From: Orychophragmus violaceus
Lineage: Eukaryota; Streptophyta; Magnoliopsida; Brassicales; Brassicaceae
Direction of reading: 5' to 3'
Length of the DNA stretch: 64,000 nucleotides
Assembly: GCA_030180135.1 (NCBI GenBank)
Contig: CM058229.1
Span: forward strand, 44,853,522-44,917,521
The position numbers and the translations under genes were made by a program. Below the pieces are notes generated by a model. The model searched no databases. It saw nothing but the letters and a program-made list of their open reading frames with translations, and was not told the DNA's origin. Below, piece by piece: positions 1-10,487 of this stretch (position 1 is its first letter; the number at the start of each line of letters is the position of its first letter).

Positions 1-3000
1 ATCACAATTCTCGGGATTCCAAACCTTGGGAAGATGATGCTCTTGAACAGCTTTATCACAACCTTGGCGTCATTAGTTGGACTTGCCACTGCTTCTACCC
101 ACTTGGAAACATAATCCACAGCTACTAAGATGTAGCTATTCCCGTAAGAAGATGGGAAGGGTCCCATGAAATCAATGCCCCACACATCAAACACTTCAAC
201 TTCAAGGATGGGGTTTTGAGGCATCTCATTTCTTCTACTGATATTCCCCTTCCTCTGACAAGGATCACACTTAGTAATGAACTCTTGGGCATCTTTGAAC
301 ATTGTAGGCCACCAAAAACCAGCTTGTAGAGCCTTTTGAACCGTCTTGAAAGTGGCAAAGTGACCACCATAATCTGACCCATGGCAATGCAGGAGAATGC
401 CTCCCACTTCTTCATCAGCTATGCACCTTCTATAGAGCTGATCCTTGCACAAAGTGTAGAGGTAAGGCTCATCCCAATAGTACCTGTTGACATCTCTAAA
501 AAACTTCTTTCTTTGGTAGCTATCGAGGCTTGGTGGTTCTTTCCCAACAGCTAGGAAATTGACTATATCAGCATACCACGGTTCCTTGTCTTCAATAGAG
601 CTCACTTCCTCAATCTTCATTCTTGTATCATGAGCATCCTTAACAGCTTTGCAGGCCATTAGCTGCTCCTCAGGGAGAGAGTCATCTAGAGGAATTCCAT
701 CCTCAATTCTCAGTCTTGACAAATGGTCTGCCACTCCATTCTCAATGCCTTTCTTGTCCTTAATCTTCAAGTCAAATTCTTGCAGCAACAATATCCACCT
801 CAGAAGTCTTGGCTTGGCATCTTTCTTGGCAAGAAGATATCTTAACGCAGCATGATCCGTGTACACTACAACCTTAGACCCAACCAAGTATGATCTGAAC
901 TTCTCAAAGGCAAATATCACAGCTAGAAGCTCCTTCTCAGTTGTTGCATATCTCACTTGAGCATCGTCCAATGTCCTCCTAGCATAGTATATGACATGGA
1001 GCTTCTTGTCTTTCCTCTGTCCAAGGACTGCTCCCACTGCATAGTCGCTTGCATCACACATGATCTCAAAAGGCAACTCCCAGTCGGGAGCTTGGACTAT
1101 CGGGGCGCTGATCAAGGCTTCTTTGATCATGTGGAATGCTGCCAAACATTCATCATCAAACACAAAATCCGTCTCCTTACACAGCAGACGTGTAAGTGGC
1201 CTAGCGATCTTTGAGAAGTCCTTAATAAATCGCCGGTAAAAACCTGCATGACCCAAAAAGCTTCGGATCCCCTTCACTGTGTTTGGTGGCTGAAGACTTG
1301 TCATCACCTCTATCTTTGCCTTATCCACTTCAATACCATTCTCTGAAATCTTGTGACCCAACACAATCCCTTCTGTTACCATGAAGTGGCACTTCTCCCA
1401 ATTCAGCACGAGGTTCGTCTCTTCACATCTCCTTAAGACCCTGCACAAGTTCAGCAAACAGGAGGAGAAAGAAGAACCATACACAGAAAAATCATCCATG
1501 AAAACTTCCACAATATCCTCAATAAGATCTGAGAAAATGGACATCATGCACCGCTGAAAGGTAGCCGGTGCATTGCACAAGCCAAATGGCATCCTTCGAT
1601 AAGCAAAGGTACCATAGGGACAGGTGAATGTCGTTTTCTCCTGATCATTAGGATGTATCGGAATCTGAAAGAACCCACTGTATCCATCAAGAAAACAATA
1701 GAAAGGATGATTAGCAAGGCGTTCTAGCATTTGATCAATGAACGGTAATGGAAAATGATCCTTCCTAGACGCGGCATTTAGCTTTCTATAGTCAATACAC
1801 ATCCTATGCCCAGTGATAGTTCTAGTTGGAATCAATTCATTGCTGTCATTTTTAACCACAGTAATCCCCCCTTTCTTTGGAACACAATGCACGGGTGAAA
1901 CCCAGGTGCTGTCCGAGATAGGGTAGATTATCCCTGCATCAAGCAACTTTAGAATCTCTTTCTTGACTACTTCTTTAAGGTTAGGATTCAATCTCCTTTG
2001 GTGCTCAATAGAAGACATGGATTCATTTTCAAGGTGGATCCTATGGGTACACAAGCTAGGCGACAATCCTTTTATGTCATCAAGTGAATATCCTATTGCC
2101 TTTCTAAACTTTTTCAATTCAGTGGTCAAAGCAATCAATTCATCATCATTCAGCAACTCATTCACAATGACAGGGTAAGTAGAGTTAGGGCCAAGGAATG
2201 CATACCGAAGCCCCCGCGGAAGGGGCTTTAACTCAACCTTTGGCGCCTTAAGCTCGCTCCAATCGTCAGCTACAAGCTGCTCCTTGCACAGCTCCACTCC
2301 TTTGGCGCCATCGGTGCCCATGTCAACAGCAAACACCTCCAGCTCCTCACACACTGAATCTGATCCCAGCTCAATGAACTCAACCTCTTCTAACAAAGGC
2401 TTGTGTGAATCAAGCGCTCTCATGTAAGCCCAGCTCTCCTCTTGAAGATATCCATACTCCCCACATTCCTTGGTCAAGGTGACCTCTAGAGGATCCTCCA
2501 TGTTCAACTCTTCAAGGAGTTCATCAGCTAGCTCATCCATAGTCTCAATGTAAAATATTTGACCTTGAATGGTTGGCTTCTTCATCACCTTGTTGATGTC
2601 AAATTTGAGCACTATGTCTTTCCCAAGGTTGAGGTCTATCTTCCCTTTCCTGACATCGATAATCGCACCAGCTGTGGCAAGGAAAGGTCTCCCAAGAATT
2701 AGAGGATCCTTTGGTTCTTCATCCATCTCCAGCACAATAAAATCTGTTGGCACTTCAAATCCTCCTACTTTAACCGGAAGATCTTCTAGGAGACCAATTG
2801 GGTATCTCACTGATCTATCTGCAAGAACCAAGGAGATCCTACATGCTTTGTAGGTAGAGAAACCCAGCCTCTTGGCTACTGAGAAGGGCATCAAACTTGC
2901 GCTCGCTCCAAGATCACACAAACAACCCTCAAACCGATATGGACCAATAGCACATGGTAGAGTAAAACTGCCAGGATCTTCAAGTTTCTTTGGAACAATA

Positions 3001-4985
3001 TCTCTTTGGATGATTGCACTACACTCATGAGACAACACAACCATCCCTTGCACTTCCTTGGTTCTTTCCTTGATTGCATCCTTGAGAAACTTGCTATACT
3101 GAGGAACTAGCAAGAAGGCATCAATCAAAGGCATGGTCAACTCAACATTCTTCATCTGCTTGTCAAATAGAGCTTTGTACTTCTCTAGAAGCTTCTTCTT
3201 AAACCTGCCCGGAAAGGGTAGCTTGGGCTCATAGGGTGGTGGCACAAACACACTATCCTTCTTCTTGAGTGTATCATTCACTACTTCTTCAGCTACAGCC
3301 TTTCCTTTCCTCTTAGCCATGTCACTATCACTCTCTTTGTTTAGAGCAGAATTTTCAGAATTCTCCTCCCCTTCTTGAACTTCAATGTCCTCATTGAGTG
3401 TAGATGGCATCTTAGGCTTGGGCACTTGACTTTGTTGCAACTCTTTACCACTTCTCAAGGTGATAGCGCTGATATACTCCTTTGGGTTTTGCTCAGATTT
3501 TCCGGGTAAAGTACCTTGCGTGCGGGACGTAGAGGCATTCTTGTTTTCCATGTTTGTTACCCTTGATGTCAAACTCTGAAGCTCATTCTTGAGGTCACGT
3601 ACTTCCATAGCCCCTGAGGCTTGTCCTTGAAGGAGTTGCTGCATCATGCTTTTCAGCTCATTGTCAACTCCCGAGTTAGAAGAAGTTTGTTGTTGTTGTT
3701 GACCAAAACCAGGTGGGTATTGTTGCTTGGGAGCATAGCCTTGTTGACCTTGAAACTGAGGCTTGTTTACAAAACCTTGTTGGTTGTTGTAGTTGACATA
3801 TGGCTTTTGCTGTTGAGGTTGTTGAAAACCTTGTTGAACTTGTGGCTGAGCTTGTCCTTGGGATGGAGCTTGAGGATAAACTTGGTCTTGAGGATTGGCT
3901 ACATTGTTGCTGCGGTATGAGAAGTTTGGGTGGTTTCTATAGTTTTGGTTGAAGCCCTTGTTGAAACCACCTTGGCCAGCAATGAAGTTAATCTCCTCTT
4001 GAGTTAAATCCTCATCATCATCATAAAATTGAGGTTTAGAATCCTCCTGGTGTCCCACAAAGCTGATGTTCTTTTGGCCAATGGAGATCATCTTGTCCAA
4101 CTTCTCATTCAAAGCCTTTATCTCTTTCTCATACTTCTCATCTGAAACTGATGATCCTCTATTAGTCCTCTCATAATCTTCATTGTAGTTGCCATCACTT
4201 TGCGCGAGATTTTCAATCAGCTCCATAGCTGCCTCTACTCCCTTGCCTAGGAAGTGTCCATTGCTGCATGAATCAAGCATCGCCCTCATTCTAGGAAGTA
4301 CTCCACGGTAGAGGTTGCTGAGTAGTGTTTCCTTGGTAAAACCATGATGTGGGCACTGAGTGGTGAGCTTGTTAAACCTCTCCCAAGCTTCAGCGAAGCT
4401 CTCATTGTTGCGCTGCACAAACCCGGATAATTCACTGCGGAAACGGACAGTCCTAGTAGGTGAGAAAAACTTCTTCAGAAAAGCTTTCTTCAGGTCACCC
4501 CAAGTAGTGATGGATCCCGGAGGGATAGTACTTTCCCAATCCTTGGCTCTGTCTGCCAAAGAGAAAACGAAGAGACGCATTTTCAACCCATCATCAGTTA
4601 CACCATTCAACCTCGTAGTGGCACAAATCTTGTCAAAGGTGTCCAAATGCTGCAGCGGGTCTTCAGATGGTAACCCATGGAACTGATTGTTCTGCACCAT
4701 GTTCATCACCATAGCTCGGATCTCAAAGTTATTGTTGTTCACCGGTGGTGGGATGATTCCATGACGGTTAGCATTTGTATCAGGTGTATCTCCATCACCA
4801 ATGGCCCTAACCGGCTGTTGTTGCTGCTGCTGTTCCTCGTGGTTATCCATGACTCTTGGCTCAACACTTTCAACTTGAACAGCTCTTTCTTGTGCTCGTC
4901 GTTCCCTTACTAATCTTCTCTTGTGTGCTTCGATGTCGTAAACTCTTGCAACTAAGTTTGTAGTCCCTTTGCTGCGCAAGTTCAT
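1..4985 (-). CDS. Athila-type gag-pol polyprotein (gag, protease, RT, RNase H, integrase start), 3' end off window
   Basis: One frame without a stop covers 1661 codons from ATG at 4985 to the window edge. Gag occupies about residues 1-500: a retrotransposon-gag domain, then a Q/G/N-rich tail; I see no CCHC knuckle. The protease motif DLGASASLMP is at 2915-2886 (about residue 691). The RT active site FMDDF is at 1502-1488 (about residue 1162), RNase H CDASDYAVG near 1060-1035, the integrase zinc-binding H-H and C-C pairs between about 400 and 245, and the first catalytic Asp in GIDFMGPF at 173-171. The other acidic residues lie beyond the edge. The product would assemble particles and copy and integrate the element. 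The upstream frame has stops before 4985, so this is the natural start. No frameshift or nonsense lesion is visible, so the element is probably young. Confidence 0.92.
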   Translation of the reverse strand, partial: MNLRSKGTTNLVARVYDIEAHKRRLVRERRAQERAVQVESVEPRVMDNHEEQQQQQQPVRAIGDGDTPDTNANRHGIIPPPVNNNNFEIRAMVMNMVQNNQFHGLPSEDPLQHLDTFDKICATTRLNGVTDDGLKMRLFVFSLADRAKDWESTIPPGSITTWGDLKKAFLKKFFSPTRTVRFRSELSGFVQRNNESFAEAWERFNKLTTQCPHHGFTKETLLSNLYRGVLPRMRAMLDSCSNGHFLGKGVEAAMELIENLAQSDGNYNEDYERTNRGSSVSDEKYEKEIKALNEKLDKMISIGQKNISFVGHQEDSKPQFYDDDEDLTQEEINFIAGQGGFNKGFNQNYRNHPNFSYRSNNVANPQDQVYPQAPSQGQAQPQVQQGFQQPQQQKPYVNYNNQQGFVNKPQFQGQQGYAPKQQYPPGFGQQQQQTSSNSGVDNELKSMMQQLLQGQASGAMEVRDLKNELQSLTSRVTNMENKNASTSRTQGTLPGKSEQNPKEYISAITLRSGKELQQSQVPKPKMPSTLNEDIEVQEGEENSENSALNKESDSDMAKRKGKAVAEEVVNDTLKKKDSVFVPPPYEPKLPFPGRFKKKLLEKYKALFDKQMKNVELTMPLIDAFLLVPQYSKFLKDAIKERTKEVQGMVVLSHECSAIIQRDIVPKKLEDPGSFTLPCAIGPYRFEGCLCDLGASASLMPFSVAKRLGFSTYKACRISLVLADRSVRYPIGLLEDLPVKVGGFEVPTDFIVLEMDEEPKDPLILGRPFLATAGAIIDVRKGKIDLNLGKDIVLKFDINKVMKKPTIQGQIFYIETMDELADELLEELNMEDPLEVTLTKECGEYGYLQEESWAYMRALDSHKPLLEEVEFIELGSDSVCEELEVFAVDMGTDGAKGVELCKEQLVADDWSELKAPKVELKPLPRGLRYAFLGPNSTYPVIVNELLNDDELIALTTELKKFRKAIGYSLDDIKGLSPSLCTHRIHLENESMSSIEHQRRLNPNLKEVVKKEILKLLDAGIIYPISDSTWVSPVHCVPKKGGITVVKNDSNELIPTRTITGHRMCIDYRKLNAASRKDHFPLPFIDQMLERLANHPFYCFLDGYSGFFQIPIHPNDQEKTTFTCPYGTFAYRRMPFGLCNAPATFQRCMMSIFSDLIEDIVEVFMDDFSVYGSSFSSCLLNLCRVLRRCEETNLVLNWEKCHFMVTEGIVLGHKISENGIEVDKAKIEVMTSLQPPNTVKGIRSFLGHAGFYRRFIKDFSKIARPLTRLLCKETDFVFDDECLAAFHMIKEALISAPIVQAPDWELPFEIMCDASDYAVGAVLGQRKDKKLHVIYYARRTLDDAQVRYATTEKELLAVIFAFEKFRSYLVGSKVVVYTDHAALRYLLAKKDAKPRLLRWILLLQEFDLKIKDKKGIENGVADHLSRLRIEDGIPLDDSLPEEQLMACKAVKDAHDTRMKIEEVSSIEDKEPWYADIVNFLAVGKEPPSLDSYQRKKFFRDVNRYYWDEPYLYTLCKDQLYRRCIADEEVGGILLHCHGSDYGGHFATFKTVQKALQAGFWWPTMFKDAQEFITKCDPCQRKGNISRRNEMPQNPILEVEVFDVWGIDFMGPFPSSYGNSYILVAVDYVSKWVEAVASPTNDAKVVIKLFKSIIFPRFGIPRIV

Positions 4986-5081
4986 ACACCTAGCATCAAA
5001 AAGAAAGAAAGTAGAAATTAGTAACAATAACTTGAACTAAAAAGGAATAGAAAACGAATTGATATATCCAGAATCCCAAAA

Positions 5082-5095
5082 TGGCAACGGCGCCA
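5082..5095 (-). other. Primer-binding site of Gypsy-1 (tRNA-Asp type)
   Basis: The plus strand reads TGGCAACGGCGCCA, three bases inside the LTR. The 3' half matches the plant tRNA-Asp 3' end (GGCAACGGCGCCA). The rest is diverged compared with the perfect 18-nt site of Gypsy-2. Confidence 0.8.
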
Positions 5096-5098
5096 AAT

Positions 5099-6473
5099 TG
5101 ATAACTAGGATTTTGCAATCCTTTGAGGTACCAATTCCTCAAGCTTATCGAAGTAGCTTTGAGGTATCGAACCTATTCTGGGACGGATAAGACCAATAAG
5201 TATACACTAAACCTTCAGAGTCAAATCTAACAATTTGGTTTTCAATTTCTAACGATCCTAACGGTTGCAAATCAAATAGAAGTAAACAAAAGCAAGTAAA
5301 AAAACGATTCAATCAATGACAAGAATAAGGCCTAAGGGTTAGGGTCAACGGATAGGTGACTCGGGATGATCAAGGGATCCTAATTCAAACTTCAAACAAG
5401 CTAATCTCTTAGCAAGGAACACACAAGCCAATTGGTTTAATCTCTTAACACCAATTCTTCATTTAATCTTAACTCAAGAACAAATCATCATTTGTGAATC
5501 AAAATCAAACGAGCATTCAAACAAGTTCCAATTAGCAACCAGTCACTCTAGACATACATTCTCATGCGCTAGAATATGAAAGTTCTAACAAAGCTAATTA
5601 CTGGAATTTCATCGAACAGGTTGTGAACAAGAAATTCTAAACATCCTAATCAATGTGATCAAGATTAACTAGGCATTAAGAGCACTTTGCTAGATGAGAT
5701 TTGAACAATTAACTACTAGAATTTCATTGATCACCCCTAATCAACCTAATCCTACCCAACCCACAAGCCTATGGAGAACTACTCACAAATCATAACTAGA
5801 TCAACAAAACTCATAGAAATAGAGTTGATCATGGTAGATTAGTGAGAGATTGAAAGATTTGTTGATGGAATAGTAATAGAAATCTAGATTGATCAAAGGA
5901 TTTTTATGTGTTCTTACAAAAGAGTTTAGAACATCAAAAACTGCATAAGGAACAAAATAAAATAGGTTTTTGGCTTAAATAGTCTAAAGGTTGCGAGCCG
6001 GGTCAACCCGGAACAAACCGGGTGTTGACCCGGATCCAAGTGCAAATCTGGGGTCGATATCGGTCAGGTGGACCGATATGCAGACCGATATCGAACCTCG
6101 GATTTTTCTGGGTTGAAGCATATCGGTCCACCTGACCGATATGTGGACCGATATTGTGGCTCGGATTTTCTGGGTTGAACCATATCGGTTGGTCCAACCG
6201 ATATCCGGACCGATATGCACTCCTGCTGCTTCCTCCTTGGTCCTTTGAGCTCCAAACTCCACATCCAAGCTCACCCAACCTCCATACACTCCATATCACC
6301 TGCAAAACACAAGAAAACACTCCAAATGCAAGCCTAAATGCCTACTCCTAGTCCTAAACAACTCTAGACTCTAGATGTGACAATGACTCGACAAAATGGT
6401 ACGAATGATGGGGAAAAGAACTCAAAACAAGAATCATATACAAGCCTAAATGCATGAAAATGTATGAATATCA
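5099..6473 (-). repeat. 5' LTR of Gypsy-1
   Basis: A 1375-bp LTR bounded by TGAT and ATCA, directly next to the primer-binding site. A TATA-like TATTTAAG on the minus strand lies at about 5981-5974. The promoter-proximal part carries the 62-bp tandem repeats listed separately. The partner LTR is outside the window, so LTR divergence cannot be measured. Confidence 0.85.
6059..6220. repeat. 62-bp tandem repeat with ATATCGGT/ACCGATAT sites in the Gypsy-1 LTR
   Basis: Units start at 6059, 6121 and 6183, an exact 62-bp period with 2.6 copies. Each unit has one ATCGGT site followed by two ACCGATAT sites; in the second unit the latter are 12 bp apart. Parts of each unit form inverted repeats. The array lies about 75-240 bp upstream of the TATA-like box in the direction of transcription, so it is probably an enhancer-like region of the LTR. 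Confidence 0.75.
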
Positions 6474-7091
6474 CTAGGGTTCATGTAATTGAATCTAGGG
6501 ATCTCAGAATTACCTGGTGATTAGCAGCGGAAGGTTTTGCAGATAATCGAGATCACGAAGCGCCTCAAATGCTGCGCCTCTACTGGTATCCACACGCACA
6601 CAAACTGGACCGCAGGGATGCTAGTGCCTTACAGAGATCTAATCTCCATAGAGGTTTCTTTCTATGTTCTGGTGGCTGTGAATTAGGTTAGAAATCAGTT
6701 TAGGTCGACCATATATCTTATATATGTCGACTTAAACCATAACGGAATTAACCAGCGATTAAACCGAATTAATCTGATTAATCCGCGAGTTGCATCGATC
6801 GATGCACTATCTGCATCGATCGACACTGCCCCAGAATATTAATATCGAATGCATATCAAATATGCATTCACTAGATCATTACATTAATGATCAACCTCGT
6901 CTTTAACGTCTAGTTTGCTTAGGTGTGTGACCCTGTAGGATCATATAACACTAGCAATGAGTTCTAAACTCATTGATCACAAGTGGCTTCTAGCAAAGCA
7001 TTATGACTACCTAGTATTATATGATTGTCTCATCTCGACAATACAACTATCACTTAGAGCAAGTACAATAGATTTCAGGACATTCCCAACA
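6474..7091 (-). repeat. 3' LTR of Copia-A, truncated by the Gypsy-1 insertion
   Basis: Matches 12612-13229 almost base for base and ends in CCCAACA, the complement of the TGTTGGG LTR start. The missing outer end lies beyond Gypsy-1. It contains a CGATCG pair (centres 6798.5 and 6819.5) upstream of the minus-strand TATATAAG. Confidence 0.9.
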
Positions 7092-7102
7092 ATCTCCCAC
7101 TT
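7092..7102 (-). other. Polypurine tract of Copia-A
   Basis: On the minus strand AAGTGGGAGAT directly precedes the 3' LTR start TGTTGGG. This is the expected place and composition for the plus-strand primer. The same tract occurs in Copia-B and Copia-C. Confidence 0.8.
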
Positions 7103-7960
7103 GTACTAGAATCATCTATTCCCATAATCCCTTCGTCACTATATCTCGATCTAGCATAAGGCAAGAACCGTGTCATCCTTATTGAGCCAAGATCATGTTC
7201 ATCGAACTCCGATTTATACTGACAAGACAAACGACTGACAATCACCTCGTTTGAGTGTGGCCACACATTTCTCAGTATCAAATCTTCGATGGGCCCTGAG
7301 ATATTTATCTCTTGTTATATAGGAGGGACAAATCCCATCTTGTTCCATCTCTGTCTCTTCACACACTTCATGATACGCCCAATCAATGCCTTTATAGTCA
7401 CCAGTTACGGCTGACGTTTGACAAGGTTAAAGCGGACCAATTCACATGTAAGAAAACATGATGAACTCAGGTCTAAGGACTATACTCTATAGTCGTAATG
7501 AAAACTCTCATGACACTTATATAACTATCCCGTAGAGTTCTCATCAGTGGGTCCTGTCCGATCATGTGTTCTCCAACACATATCTATGTGATTGACTTTA
7601 ATACTCTTATTAATAACTCCATGAAACTTAGTCATCAGTCACCTCACATACTAGTCTCACGCGGTTTTTAATGTCCCACTTTAACAACCTCGACCAGGGA
7701 CCAACATAATTTATGTCATTTATTATCTATAGGGTTTCATGATCAAGTCACATACTTGATGACCTATAAAATATCATAAATTACTTTGGGACTATTATTT
7801 AATAACCATTATTAAATAATACAGATGTCAGATTTCAATAACATAATCAAATTATGTTTATACGAACATCATATCATAACTAAAATTAATAACAATGACT
7901 CCCACTAAAATTAAGATCACATCTTAAGACATCTAATGCCTGACCCTCATTCGCCCTTGC
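7103..7960 (-). other. Non-coding 3' region of Copia-A between pol remnant and polypurine tract
   Basis: RNase H and the end of pol would be expected here. I see only short broken frames, for example one at 7281-7075. The stretch has a counterpart in Copia-B (about 32890-33660) and Copia-C (37795-38590), so the loss or replacement of the pol 3' end is common to these families. Confidence 0.6.
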
Positions 7961-8821
7961 TCAGCGTGTGTCGAAAAAACACTGCGTCTTGCTAAGAGTA
8001 ATACCAAGAGTCATTTGCACGAAGCCCTTCTTGGAATCCTGCATATTGGACATGTGCAAGGCCTTATCACTATAAGTATCTTGACACAATTCAATTAGCT
8101 TATCTAATCTATCTCTATAGATTCTTATTCCAAGAATGTATACGGTTTCTCCCATAATTTTATCGAAAAACAACTTTCGAATCAAGTCTTAACAGACTGA
8201 AACAATGGAACTTCATTTCCGAGAAGTGGTATGTTATCGACATACAATACCAGAAATGCAACTGCGCTCCCACTAGTCATCTTGTAAACATTCGGTTCCT
8301 CTTCATTTCTGATAAAATCAAACCTTTTGATTACTTTATCAAAACGAAGATTCCAACTCCGAGATGCTTGCTTCAATCCATAAATGGATCGATGAAGCTT
8401 GCATATCTTCCTAGCTTCATTAGGATCAATGAAAATTTCAGATTATGGCATGTACACATTCTTTTCCAGAATTCCATTAAGGAAAACTGTTTTCACATCC
8501 ATCTGCCAGATCTCATAACCATTATGAGTGGTGGTTGCTAGGAGAATCCGAATGGACATAAGCATGGTGTCTGGGAATAGGTTTCTTCATAGTCAATACC
8601 ATGAATTTACTTGACACCTTTTGCCACCAACCTAGCTTTGTATATCTGAATATAACCATTTTCGGATTCAGCGGCTTTCAGCCAGTTTCGGAGTCAAGGC
8701 CCATCATTGCTTCTTCAAAATTCGCAGGCCCGTCACTTTCAATGGTCAGTAGATCACGGCAATTGGTTACGAGAAATCCATATTTCTCGGGTTCGTGACG
8801 GATCCTTTCGGATCTGCGAGC

Positions 8822-9034
8822 TTCAGTTTTCTGTAAAAGTTGCGCACACATATCTCATATGTATACTTTTACCACGACCTAATTAACCAAGATTTAAACC
8901 GTAGTTAATTAAGTCATAAACCAAAATCAATATTTGGTTCGTGATCTGTGTCGATCGATGCAACTTTTGTGTCGATCGACACTTCTTCAGAAACTCGCCA
9001 TTTAAATGTATATCGAATATACATTCACCAGATC
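8822..9034 (-). repeat. LTR-like block embedded in the pol of Copia-A
   Basis: About 210 bp resemble the promoter part of the family LTR: a region matching ATATTCGATATACATT, a CGATCG pair (centres 8954.5 and 8975.5), then GGTTAATTAGGTCGTGG and a TATA-like AT-rich stretch. The pol frame enters it and stops at 8883. Copia-D has the same block at the same place (about 62450-62660). Copia-B and Copia-C lack it. Confidence 0.75.
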
Positions 9035-9857
9035 CTTTATAAACTCTAGGCACCACAGGTGCATGTTCTACAACTCTTTGTAGATCCAACTGCTGCTCTT
9101 CCTCATCAGGTTGAGCAGTCTCCTGTGATTTTCGAATTTCTTCGAGCTGTACTTTTACTCCCACTGTTCTTCTTGGAAAGAAAGTCTTTCTCAAGAAAAC
9201 ATAGTTCCGAGCAACAAACAATTTGTTCTCGAACTGGTTGTAAAAGTAACATGCCTTGGTTTTGTTATGACAACCAATGAAGTAGCACTTATCAGATTTG
9301 GGTGTGAGCTTATCAGAGATTAAACGTTTTATATAAGTCTTGCAACTCCAAATCTCCATGATGGATAAATCAGAAACATTTACATTCCACATCTCATGTG
9401 GTATCTCTGTAACTGATTTTGATGGAACTCTATTTAATGTAAACTCAGACGTTCCTAGAGCGTATTCTTAGAAGGATAATGGAAGATCTAAGTGACTCAT
9501 CATTGATCGAACCATATCTAATAAAGTCCGATACAGGAGGAGTGAATTGTGAAACACTTTCACAATCTCTCAGATGATCACTAAATTCTTGACCTAAGTA
9601 TTCACCTTCATGATCTCATCGTAGAGGTTTAATACCTTTGCCAAATTGATTATGTACTTCATTTTGGAACTCTTTGAATTTTTCAAAGATTCTGACTTAT
9701 GCCTTATAAATAAGACATAACCGTACCTTCTGAAAATATCAGTAAAGGTAATGAAGTACTGAAATTTTCCTCTAGCACTAGTGCTCATCGGTCCATATAC
9801 ATCCGTATGTATAAAGCCCAATAAGCTTCTGGCCCTTTCATTTTGATCGTTCGCAAC

Positions 9858-9896
9858 ATGTATCGACCGACGCACCGTTTGTGTTGATCGACACTA
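9858..9896. repeat. Paired palindrome inside the integrase region of Copia-A
   Basis: Cores CGACCG and TGATCG are centred at 9866.5 and 9887.5, 21 bp apart. They lie just before the conserved IHTDVYGPM integrase segment and are translated as CRSTQTVRRSIH. Copia-D has a pair at the equivalent place (61604.5 and 61624.5); Copia-B does not. Confidence 0.75.
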
Positions 9897-10487
9897 CCTC
9901 TGTTGAAAGGAGCCTTTGTCGTTTTACTTAATGAACAAGATCCACTTTACTCATTATGATTCTCGATCAGATGAGCCCAAAAGCCCATCACTATGGAGCT
10001 TCTGAATCTATTTCTCATTTATGTAGCCCAAAACGACAATGCCAGAGAGAAGTTTGACTCGTATCATTTGACTTGAATCTCTTGGTATTAATGTTATAGT
10101 TAGGCACATTCTGGTTTAGAACATAAAGTCCATTCTCTAATGGATTGCTACTATAAAATATATCACTGTAATCAAATGAATAACACTTATTCTTAACTTG
10201 AAAACGGATATCCTTCCATATCCAAACAAGGAATAGAAATAATCTTTCTGCTCATAGCAGGTACATAGTAGCAGTTTTAAGTTCAAAATATGCCATAAAA
10301 GGAAAAACAAATGAAATACTCCTACGTTTAATGCAGCAACTCTTGCTCCATTCCCACTCATAGGTCCACTTGTCCTTTCTCCAGAGTCCTACTTTTGCTC
10401 AGGCCCTGCACATTTTTCACAAAATATGAGTACCACAGCTGGTATCCAATACCCAATAAGTAGGACTATAAGAAGTAACATTTACTT

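Larger units (their letters stand above)
1..6473 (-). mobile_element. Gypsy-1: Athila-type Ty3/gypsy retrotransposon, 5' LTR to integrase, cut by the window edge
   Basis: Reading leftward it has a 5' LTR (6473-5099), a primer-binding site (5095-5082) and one long gag-pol frame that runs off the left edge. The 3' part and 3' LTR are outside the window. The order protease, reverse transcriptase, RNase H, integrase is that of Ty3/gypsy. The DLGAS-type protease and the gag style match the Athila lineage. It sits inside the 3' LTR of Copia-A: sequence right of 6473 continues that LTR, and CTAGG at 6474-6478 is the likely target-site duplication, the other copy being outside the window. Confidence 0.93.
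7961..10487 (-). pseudogene. Decayed copia pol of Copia-A (protease, integrase, RT remnants)
   Basis: Reading leftward: a protease remnant with LDTSCG near 10460-10440, displaced from gag by a one-base loss; a GAG-pre-integrase remnant; an integrase piece at 9875-9594 with IHTDVYGPM and YFITFTD; a post-integrase piece ending at a stop at 8883; and RT pieces at about 8790-7961 with GLKQASRSWN and YVDNIPLLGN, where the usual YVDD has become YVDN. Many frameshifts and stops separate them. The family pol normally makes the enzymes for copying and integration; this copy cannot. Two foreign-looking inserts interrupt it: a paired palindrome at 9858-9896 and an LTR-like block at about 8822-9034. Confidence 0.85.

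Noticed and set aside
6003..6351. Overlapping short frames in the Gypsy-1 LTR
   Set aside because: They translate the 62-bp tandem repeats in several phases and both strands.
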